Positions 33,119 to 39,018 of a stretch of 39,389 nucleotides of DNA are shown here, piece after piece. A program made the position numbers and the translations under genes. The notes below the pieces were generated by a model, which had not been told where the DNA came from, made no database searches, and saw only the letters and a program-made list of their open reading frames with translations. The stretch comes from Anaerolinea thermophila (GTDB lineage Bacteria > Chloroflexota > Anaerolineae > Anaerolineales > Villigracilaceae). Each line of letters opens with the position of its first letter. Position 1 is the first letter of the stretch. Location: positions 1 through 39,389 of the forward strand of contig DYKZ01000007.1 of NCBI GenBank assembly GCA_020722345.1. The letters run 5' to 3'.

Positions 33119-34184
33119 CCTCGGCGCACTTTCACGGCGGGACTTTCTCAAACTGAGCGGAGCGGCCCTGCTCGGTCTTTTGTTTTCCGAACTCATCCCA
33201 GAGCGTGGGCTGGCTGCGCCCTCCCCGCTGCAGGGACGCGTCACCGTGAACCGGCTGAAGGTGCGCGCCCGCCCGTCGTTCGACGCCGAGCGCGTCGGCA
33301 CGCTGACCCGCGACGTGGTGGTGGACATCCTGGAGCAGGTGCAGGGCGGCCAGGAGGGCGATTACAACCGGCTGTGGTACCGCATTGGCGAACAGCAGTA
33401 TCTCTATTCCGGCTACGTGCAGCCGGTGAAGACCCTGGTGAACGACCCACTGGTCGAACTTCCCCTCCCCGGCATGGTGGGCGAGGTCACCATCCCTTAT
33501 GCCGAGAGTTGGTGGGGCGTCAACCGCAGTCCCTCGCCGGGACCGCGCCTGTATTACGGTTCCACGCACTGGGTCACGGAGGTGGTCGCCGACCGGCGCG
33601 ATGGCAGCCTGTGGTACAAGTGCTACGACAACCTGTGGCAATCGCACTACTACACCCGCCCGGAATACGTGCGCCTCTACACGGAGGCCGACCTCGCTCC
33701 GCTGGCGCCGCTCCTGCCCGATTATGAGAAACACATTGAGATCATCCTCGACGAGCAGATGCTCTACGCCTTCGAGGGAGAGAGGCTCGTCCGCGCGGCG
33801 CACACCGCCACCGGCCGGCGCGGCTTCGAGACGCCCACCGGATGGTTCCGCACCTTCCACAAACGTCCCACCTACCACATGACCGGCGGTTACGACGACG
33901 CCAGCCTCTTCGACCTGCCGGGCGTCCCCTGGGACACGTACATTACCGACAGCGGGGTTGCCATCCACGGCACTTACTGGCATAATGACTTCGGTACGAC
34001 TCACAGCCACGGCTGCATCAACCTGACGCCCGAAGACGCCCGCTGGGTCTACCGCTGGACCTCCCCCCCGGTCCCGCCCGGCGAACGGTTTGTTCTCGCC
34101 CCCGCTTCCGGGACCCGCGTGCGGATCCTGCAAACCAAAATTTCCAACCGAGGAGTGGATCATGAACCCCGCTTTTCAATATGA
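33105..34184 (+). CDS. second L,D-transpeptidase (YkuD), Tat-exported, with SH3-like domain
   Basis: Another YkuD enzyme, with a different export route. N-terminal twin-arginine signal SRRDFLKLSGAALLGLLF (10-27) ending near AAP; SH3b-like domain at about 45-105 (VTVNRLKVRARPS...GYVQPV); a middle domain; and the YkuD domain at about 208-350, with IIDEQMLYAFE-like start, GVAIHGTYWHNDFG and SHGCINL with the catalytic cysteine. 359 residues. Start ATG 33105 lies inside the end of the first transpeptidase (14-base overlap). Its own last 23 bases overlap the next gene. Confidence 0.9.
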   Translation: MSTISLGALSRRDFLKLSGAALLGLLFSELIPERGLAAPSPLQGRVTVNRLKVRARPSFDAERVGTLTRDVVVDILEQVQGGQEGDYNRLWYRIGEQQYLYSGYVQPVKTLVNDPLVELPLPGMVGEVTIPYAESWWGVNRSPSPGPRLYYGSTHWVTEVVADRRDGSLWYKCYDNLWQSHYYTRPEYVRLYTEADLAPLAPLLPDYEKHIEIILDEQMLYAFEGERLVRAAHTATGRRGFETPTGWFRTFHKRPTYHMTGGYDDASLFDLPGVPWDTYITDSGVAIHGTYWHNDFGTTHSHGCINLTPEDARWVYRWTSPPVPPGERFVLAPASGTRVRILQTKISNRGVDHEPRFSI

Positions 34185-34743
34185 CCGTTACCTGCTCAAA
34201 CGCCAGGTCTTCGCCCTGACCGGCAAACTGCGCTTCTACAACCCGCAGGAACAACTCGTCCTCTACGTGGAGCAGAAGATGTTCCGCCTGCGCGAGGACA
34301 TCCGCGTCTATGCGGATGAATCCAAGAGCCAGGAAGTGCTGCTCATCCAAGCGCGCAGCATCATTGACTTCAACGCCGCCTACGACGTGATTGACCCGGC
34401 TTACAACCAGAAAGTCGGCGCCCTGCGCCGCAAAGGCTGGCGCTCGATGATGCGCGACGAGTGGGAGGTGCTGGATGGCAGCGACCAGGTGGTCGGCATG
34501 TTGTTCGAGGACAGCGCCGGGCAGGCCATGCTGCGCCGTCTCCTGCTCGGGTCGCTCCTGCCGCAGAACTACGATATGACCTTGGGTGATGCCCGCGTCG
34601 CCGACCTGCGCCAGCGCTTCAACCTGTTCGCTTACCAGATGGACCTCGACTTCAGCATGGATGTCAACCGCCGTCTCGACCGCCGCCTCGGCATTGCCGC
34701 CGCCACCCTGCTGGCGATTATCGAAGGCAAACAGCAGAGTTAA
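34162..34743 (+). CDS. LURP-one-related / tubby-like C-terminal-fold protein
   Basis: Homologues carry the LURP1-like (DUF567, scramblase-like) beta-barrel fold; function in bacteria unknown. The 193-residue protein shows YLLKRQVFALTGKLRFYNPQEQLVLYVEQKMFRLREDIRVYADE, typical of that family, followed by repeated beta strands (VIDPAYNQKVGALRRKGW, EWEVLDGSDQVVGMLFEDS). AGGAG precedes ATG 34162, which lies inside the transpeptidase gene, so expression is probably coupled. No signal peptide or membrane helix. Confidence 0.78.
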   Translation: MNPAFQYDRYLLKRQVFALTGKLRFYNPQEQLVLYVEQKMFRLREDIRVYADESKSQEVLLIQARSIIDFNAAYDVIDPAYNQKVGALRRKGWRSMMRDEWEVLDGSDQVVGMLFEDSAGQAMLRRLLLGSLLPQNYDMTLGDARVADLRQRFNLFAYQMDLDFSMDVNRRLDRRLGIAAATLLAIIEGKQQS

Positions 34744-34744
34744 G

Positions 34745-35179
34745 ATGCCGCGCCAGCCTCTCTTTTCCGGTCTCGTTGTGGACGAATTCGACCGCCCTGT
34801 GGGCGCCGCCTACGTGGGCGACGAGCCTTGCTACGTGGTGGATGACGCCGGCTTCAAGCGCCACATCCCTTCCGCCCAGGTGGACCGCGCCGTGCTGGAA
34901 ATGATCCGCCAGCAGATCAGCGGCAACGAAGGGCTGCTTTCCGAACAGGCCGCCAAGATGCTCGGCACGGACGACATCTTCTCCAGGGCCATGCTCGAAA
35001 ACCAGTTGAAGAACGTGGACAAACAGTTCGACGCGCTCTTGGAAACCGGCATCCCGGAAGAAGGCCGCATGTTCATGGGCATGGCGGGGTTCAAGATCGT
35101 CATTGACGTGCATGGCGACGTCCTGCGCTTCGACCAGCCGTCGGCAACAGACGAGGGGGGAGACAGCGGTGATGAGTAG
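34745..35179 (+). CDS. conserved-looking protein of unknown function
   Basis: Not recognised. From the ATG at 34745, one base after the preceding stop TAA, it encodes 144 residues: a beta-rich start (LFSGLVVDEFDRPVGAAYVGDEPCYVVDDAGFKRHIPSAQVD), a helical middle with VLEMIRQQISGNEGLLSEQAAKMLGTDDIFSRAMLENQLKN, and a strand segment MGMAGFKIVIDVHGDVLRF with an acidic tail (TDEGGDSGDE). No signal peptide or membrane helix. It follows the LURP-one-like gene at once and is the last gene of the unit before a terminator, so it may act with that protein. Confidence 0.6.
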   Translation: MPRQPLFSGLVVDEFDRPVGAAYVGDEPCYVVDDAGFKRHIPSAQVDRAVLEMIRQQISGNEGLLSEQAAKMLGTDDIFSRAMLENQLKNVDKQFDALLETGIPEEGRMFMGMAGFKIVIDVHGDVLRFDQPSATDEGGDSGDE

Positions 35180-35218
35180 CCCGGCAACAGGGTATGCGGC
35201 CTTCTTGTCCCTTTTCGA

Positions 35219-35258
35219 GCCTGGCAGGTATCCTCGCGCTGTCAGGCCTGTATTTTTA
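35219..35258 (+). terminator. terminator of the cell-wall/LURP unit
   Basis: GCCTGGCA / TGTCAGGC, eight pairs with one G-T wobble, 13-base loop, then CTGTATTTTTATT. It starts 40 bases after the stop of the previous gene. Confidence 0.78.
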
Positions 35259-35343
35259 TTCAGGCAGACTCCATCTTGACTTCCCCCCTTCCCGATTGTA
35301 TGATACGTTTGATGTGAAATGCTCCCGAAAGGCCAAACATCCC

Positions 35344-35437
35344 TACCACCAAGTCACGAAGACACGAATTTGGTTGGAAATATTCCCTTGTTGAAACCAT
35401 TCCTCTCTCCTTTTTGTGACCTCGAGCCTTCGTGGTA
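35344..35437. repeat. 94-base element with imperfect terminal inverted repeats
   Basis: Left end TACCACCAAGTCAC and right end GTGACCTCGAGCCTTCGTGGTA pair with a few mismatches and a small gap. The word CACGAAG also occurs inside, as in the element at 7282-7334. No ORF. The right end abuts the flavin-reductase remnant. Together with it and the terminator this explains most of the 420-base gap 35180-35599. Confidence 0.55.
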
Positions 35438-35587
35438 GCGTTCTCGATCATAGACTGCCGCCTGGCGCAGGCCATCCCGGCCGGGAGTACGACCCTCTAC
35501 CTCGGCGAAGTGGCGGCTGTATCCACTAAAAAAGACGGCAGTCCGCTGATCTATTTCAACCGCGATTATCAGAAACTTTGCCCCTAG
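35432..35587 (+). pseudogene. 3' remnant of a flavin reductase-like gene
   Basis: The plus-strand reading ending at TAG 35587 gives about 50 residues: SIIDCRLAQAIPAGSTTLYL, then GEVAAV, DGSPLIYFNRDYQKL. This matches the C-terminal part of FMN-binding flavin reductase domain proteins (CRL-QAIPAGDH-LFLGEV and PLLYFDRDYR). The N-terminal two-thirds, including the FMN site, are absent; upstream is the repeat element. No ATG and no ribosome site for this fragment. It ends 12 bases before the AMMECR1 start. Confidence 0.7.
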
Positions 35588-35599
35588 TGGAGGCAAACC

Positions 35600-36169
35600 A
35601 TGTCCGATTCGCTCACCCCGGAGGAAAAGCAAATTTTGTTGAAATTGGCGCGCCAGGCCATCGAAGCCGCCGTAAATGGGGAGGCGCCCCCGCCCCCCGC
35701 CCCGGCCTCCCTGACCCCGAGCCTGCTCGCCGATGGCGCCAGTTTCGTCACGCTGACAAAGCGCGGCGCCCTGCGCGGCTGCATCGGCGCGCTCGAACCG
35801 TACCAGCCGCTGGCAGCGGACGTGTGCGAACATGCCGCCGCGGCCGCCCGCGAAGACTACCGCTTCCCGCCGGTCGAGGCAGACGAACTGTCCGAGATCG
35901 AGATCGAGGTCTCGCGGCTGACCCTCCCCGCGCCGCTGGAATACCGGGACGCCGACGACCTGCTCGCCAAACTGCGTCCCGGCGTGGACGGCGTCATCCT
36001 GCGCGACGGCTGGCGGCGCGCCACCTTCCTGCCGCAGGTGTGGGAGAAGATCCCCGACAAGGCCGAGTTCCTGGCCAACCTGTGCTACAAGATGGGCGCC
36101 GCGCCGGATGCGTGGCGTAAGAAACACTTAGAGGTGTTGACCTATCAGGTCGAGGAATTCCGCGAGTGA
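35600..36169 (+). CDS. AMMECR1-domain protein (AmmeMemoRadiSam protein A type)
   Basis: Member of the AMMECR1 family, found in all domains; often encoded with MEMO and radical-SAM proteins, and molecular function not settled. The diagnostic LRGCIGALEPYQPL (about 59-72) is present, followed by AAAAAREDYRFPPVEADELSEIEIEVSRLT and the VILRDGWRRATFLPQVWEKIP segment. 189 residues, family length. GGAGG 8 bases before ATG 35600. No MEMO or radical-SAM partner is in the window; the other two may be elsewhere. Confidence 0.93.
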   Translation: MSDSLTPEEKQILLKLARQAIEAAVNGEAPPPPAPASLTPSLLADGASFVTLTKRGALRGCIGALEPYQPLAADVCEHAAAAAREDYRFPPVEADELSEIEIEVSRLTLPAPLEYRDADDLLAKLRPGVDGVILRDGWRRATFLPQVWEKIPDKAEFLANLCYKMGAAPDAWRKKHLEVLTYQVEEFRE

Positions 36170-36205
36170 GAGCCGATTCGGCGCTCAAACGCCCCCGAAT
36201 TCGGG

Positions 36206-36211
36206 TATACT
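36206..36211 (+). promoter_or_regulatory. -10 box upstream of the DUF4190-like gene
   Basis: TATACT, 36 bases before ATG 36248, which has AAAAGGAG as ribosome site. No clear -35. Confidence 0.4.
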
Positions 36212-36247
36212 CGATTTACACTATCAAAAGACCAAAAGGAGAATGCC

Positions 36248-36676
36248 ATGTACGATAATACCATGCTCGCTTCGCCGCCGCCTGTCCCTGAGCCGGATGC
36301 GCCTCCGGTTGTCCAGAAGCAGTCCAAATTGGGCATTGCAGCCTTTGTTTTTGCCCTGCTGGCGCTGCTCATGTTCTGCATCGGCTTCGTCATCTCGTTC
36401 GGCTACGGCTTTTCGCTGGCGGCGAACAACCCCTATTACAATCCGTCCATGATTGACCAAAGTTCGCCGGTGATCCTGATCGCCAGCGGCCTCTTCTGTT
36501 GCAGCCCGATCCTCAGCCTCGTTGGCGTCGGACTGGGCATCGCCTCGGTCGTCCAGAAGACGGACAAGAAGACCCTCGGCATCATCAGCCTGGTCATCAA
36601 TGGGCTGATTATCTTGTCCGTCTGCGTGCTATTCGTCATTGGCTTGGCGGCTCAAACCGGGGCATTGCCGTACTAA
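36248..36676 (+). CDS. small DUF4190-like membrane protein
   Basis: Function unknown. 142 residues: a Pro-rich cytoplasmic N-terminus (MLASPPPVPEPDAPPV), helix one at about 28-52 (LGIAAFVFALLALLMFCIGFVIS), a short outer loop with tyrosines, helix two at about 75-100 (VILIASGLFCCSPILSLVGVGLGIASVV) and helix three (TLGIISLVINGLIILSVCVLFVIGLA). The pattern of Gly-rich helices with KLGI resembles DUF4190/DUF4064 proteins. Good promoter, Shine-Dalgarno and terminator mark it as a separately expressed gene. Confidence 0.72.
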   Translation: MYDNTMLASPPPVPEPDAPPVVQKQSKLGIAAFVFALLALLMFCIGFVISFGYGFSLAANNPYYNPSMIDQSSPVILIASGLFCCSPILSLVGVGLGIASVVQKTDKKTLGIISLVINGLIILSVCVLFVIGLAAQTGALPY

Positions 36677-36706
36677 CATCAGGGGGAGGGCAGCCAAACA
36701 AAATAA

Positions 36707-36742
36707 AGCGCAGAGACCACCGCAGCGGGTGGTCTCTGTGCT
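36707..36742. terminator. bidirectional terminator between the membrane-protein gene and thyX
   Basis: Fifteen-pair stem AGCGCAGAGACCACC / GGTGGTCTCTGTGCT with one wobble and a six-base loop. On the minus strand it is followed by TTTATTTTGTTT, a strong tail for thyX; on the plus strand the tail is weak. Confidence 0.85.
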
Positions 36743-36757
36743 TGTGGAGGCATTTTC

Positions 36758-38185
36758 CTAGAGATTGCTCTCTTCGACCGCCTGCCATGGCTCGTCCGGC
36801 AGGCGCATGTATTTCGCCAGCAGGGGATGGACACGGCGAATCTCCTCCGCCACACGCTGGGCAGCGCGGCGCATCGAGAAGTGGGCATTGGCCGCCGAGC
36901 GCAGGCGGCAAAAGGCAAACGCCTCGCGTAAATTCATCGTGAACAACACCCGCCGGTTGAAGCCATTGGGGACGATGTAACTCGCCGCTTGCGGATTCCA
37001 CTCTGCCAGTTTTTCATACACTTCGACGGCTTGCTCCATGGCGGCTCGATACTGGACCTCAAAGCCGGCCTCCGCCACCCGGCGCGGCAGAATGTACCCT
37101 AGCCTCGTTGTCAGCGCCTGCGGCGTCTGGGTCATCATGCGGTGGCGCTTGAACTCGGCATAGCCGCCGTTGTCCAGAATCAGGTCGAAAGTGTAGGCAG
37201 TGTGTTCCAGTTCGCGCAGCGGGGCGTCGTGTTCGCCAAGGCGTCCGAGCAGCAATTCTGCCAGCCTTTCCCGTTCCCCTGCTCCCGCTGCCCGGACGGT
37301 CTCCAGCGCCTCGGCGAAGCCCATTCCGCCAAAGCGGAACAGCGCCGCCGCCAGGACCTTCGTCTCGCCATCGGGATCGTAGTCCATCAACCGGCACCAG
37401 TCTTCTGATTTACGATTTACAGTTGGCGGCTGCGCCAGCGTCCTCGAAAGAGATCGGCGATCTTCAAAATCCGCGCGGGTGTCGGTCAGGTAAGGGACGG
37501 CGTCGGCATATTTGACCAGCGTTGGGACTTCGGCCTGCGCCGCGCGTTTCACCTCCTCGCCGATCTGCCGCACTTCGGCCAGCGGGTGCGAGAGCATCTT
37601 ACTGATGGCGTGCTCCAAGACGCGGGCGTTGGCGGTCATGCCCAGGTTGGCCAGCGAAGCAGCCGGGAGCAGGAAGCGGCACGAATCCACGTACTGCGAG
37701 CGGATGCGCCGATCGTAGGCCTCGTCCGTCTCGTTCTCCCGGCGCGGCGACCGTTTCTCGACCAGCGCCCTGACCGGGGCCAGGGACTGCGCGTAGGTCT
37801 CGAAGAGCAGGCCGCAGGTCCGCGTGTAGAGGCCGAGCAGCGGGTGGCCGTCCAGTTCGGGAGGGGTGAAGAAGGCGTCCAGGTCCCATTTCTGGTAACG
37901 GGTGGATTTTTCCGTGTAGGAGGCCAGCCGGTTCGATTCGATGCATTCCACTGCCAGCCGCGAGACGTTCTCAATGGCAATGTGCAGGACGGCGTGCTCG
38001 GCCACCGAGGCGTGCCCGTAGCCGACGACCCATTTCTCGTGGAATTTGGCCGAAGATTCGTCGCTCAACCCGGCGGCGATTTCGCGGAAGGACTCGGGCG
38101 AGCGGGAGGTCTTGGCAAAGGCGACGGCGATGGTTTCGGGGGAGAGTTCTTTGGGGGAGAGGAGATAGATTCGGCGGTCGGACAT
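36758..38185 (-). CDS. thyX: double-domain FAD-dependent thymidylate synthase-like protein
   Basis: Two ThyX domains in one 475-residue chain; ordinary ThyX has about 220-250 and acts as homotetramer, making dTMP from dUMP with FAD. Half one (1-230) has GHASVAEHAVLHIAIENVSR and S84NRLASYTEKSTRY, matching the ThyX motif RHRx7S except that RHR is SNR. Half two (about 240-475) has LEHTAYTFDLILDNGGYAEF and RHR at 347-349 followed by MMTQTPQA, so RHR is kept but the serine is Ala. A complete motif could be formed only by combining the halves. ATG 38185 follows a strong promoter by 6 bases; own terminator. Confidence 0.85.
   Translation of the reverse strand: MSDRRIYLLSPKELSPETIAVAFAKTSRSPESFREIAAGLSDESSAKFHEKWVVGYGHASVAEHAVLHIAIENVSRLAVECIESNRLASYTEKSTRYQKWDLDAFFTPPELDGHPLLGLYTRTCGLLFETYAQSLAPVRALVEKRSPRRENETDEAYDRRIRSQYVDSCRFLLPAASLANLGMTANARVLEHAISKMLSHPLAEVRQIGEEVKRAAQAEVPTLVKYADAVPYLTDTRADFEDRRSLSRTLAQPPTVNRKSEDWCRLMDYDPDGETKVLAAALFRFGGMGFAEALETVRAAGAGERERLAELLLGRLGEHDAPLRELEHTAYTFDLILDNGGYAEFKRHRMMTQTPQALTTRLGYILPRRVAEAGFEVQYRAAMEQAVEVYEKLAEWNPQAASYIVPNGFNRRVLFTMNLREAFAFCRLRSAANAHFSMRRAAQRVAEEIRRVHPLLAKYMRLPDEPWQAVEESNL
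37407..37420. repeat. heptamer repeat GATTTAC x2 inside the thyX reading frame
   Basis: Two perfect tandem copies of GATTTAC, giving the residues VNRKSE in the linker part of half one to half two (PPTVNRKSEDW). Same style as the intergenic heptamer at 16529. Confidence 0.6.
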
Positions 38186-38191
38186 GGGCAA

Positions 38192-38220
38192 ACTATAGAC
38201 GAAAACGCCCCGGCAGTCAA
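38192..38220 (-). promoter_or_regulatory. leaderless promoter of thyX
   Basis: Minus strand: TTGACT (38220-38215), exactly 17 bases, TATAGT (38197-38192), then 6 bases to the ATG at 38185. Confidence 0.75.
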
Positions 38221-38245
38221 CCGGGGCAAGCGAGGTTCGGACTTA

Positions 38246-38327
38246 AGTTTGGACAGGGTGTTGAACCAAAAAGACGAAAGACAGGGGAACAGCCGCTATC
38301 GAGGCTCCTCGTCCAAACTCATGTGCG
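38246..38327. repeat. inverted repeat and second copy of the 27-base dispersed repeat
   Basis: AGTTTGGAC (38246-38254) and GTCCAAACT (38311-38319) are perfect nine-base arms with a 56-base loop. The right part, gaggctcctcgtccaaact and onward at 38301-38327, matches 24 of 27 bases of 6299-6325. It directly follows the creatininase-family stop. Confidence 0.6.
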
Positions 38328-38331
38328 CGCC

Positions 38332-39018
38332 TCAGTCGAATTTCAGCAATTGCAGGATGTCTTGCAGGGCGGCGTCGAACACCTCCTGCATAACTTCGTC
38401 CGGGACCTGGTAGCGGCCGCCAAAAGACCCGTCGCCGTAGATTTCCCGCGTCGTTTTGGCGTCCATCAGGCTGGAGGGGACTGCCGGGGGTGTCTTCTCG
38501 CCCTCTGGCAGTGCGCTGACGATGGTGAACGGGAAGGCTTCCAGCCAGTTGGCGTGGGCAAGTTTGATCTCGTGCCGGATGGCCACCGCCTCTACACTGT
38601 GGGACAGCCACCAGGCGTACCAATCCATCTTCAAGCCGGGCAGTTCGTTGGCCAGTTCAATGAGGCGCGCGTTGAGGCCGTTGTTTCCGCCGTGTCCATT
38701 CAGGATGAGGATTCGTTTGAACCCCTGGCCGTACACCGAGCGGACGATATCCTCGACCGCGTCCATTAGGGTGGAGAGGCGCAGGCTGATTGTGCCGGGG
38801 TAGGTGAGGAAGTAAGGACTGGAGCCAAAGTTCAAGGGCGGGGCAACCAGCACCCCGGTCTGGGCGGAGGCGGCGTCGGCCAGGGCAAGGGGAATCTTGA
38901 TGTCGGTCAGCAGGCTCAGGTACCCGTGCTGTTCGCAGGCGCCGATGACCAGCATCAGCCGGTCGTCGTGTTTAAGGTATTCTTCCACATCCATCCAGTT
39001 TAGATCTTCGATACGCAT
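38332..39018 (-). CDS. creatininase-family amidohydrolase
   Basis: Predicted metal-dependent amidohydrolase of the creatininase/MftE/ArfB fold. Metal-site motifs: ACEQHGYLSLLTDIKI (about 28-43), where many members read EQHGxHLPLxTD, and ILNGHGGNNGLNARLI (about 106-121); a WWLSH segment (about 136) and a final HEIKLAHANWLEAF are also family-like. 228 residues. The residue after EQHG is Tyr-Leu-Ser, without the second His seen in creatininase, so the substrate is probably not creatinine. AGGAGATAAAAAC precedes the ATG. Its stop abuts the dispersed repeat. Confidence 0.82.
   Translation of the reverse strand: MRIEDLNWMDVEEYLKHDDRLMLVIGACEQHGYLSLLTDIKIPLALADAASAQTGVLVAPPLNFGSSPYFLTYPGTISLRLSTLMDAVEDIVRSVYGQGFKRILILNGHGGNNGLNARLIELANELPGLKMDWYAWWLSHSVEAVAIRHEIKLAHANWLEAFPFTIVSALPEGEKTPPAVPSSLMDAKTTREIYGDGSFGGRYQVPDEVMQEVFDAALQDILQLLKFD

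Noticed and set aside
32021-33328. 435-codon minus-strand ORF
   Set aside because: Antisense to both L,D-transpeptidases, Arg/Gly-rich, no motifs.
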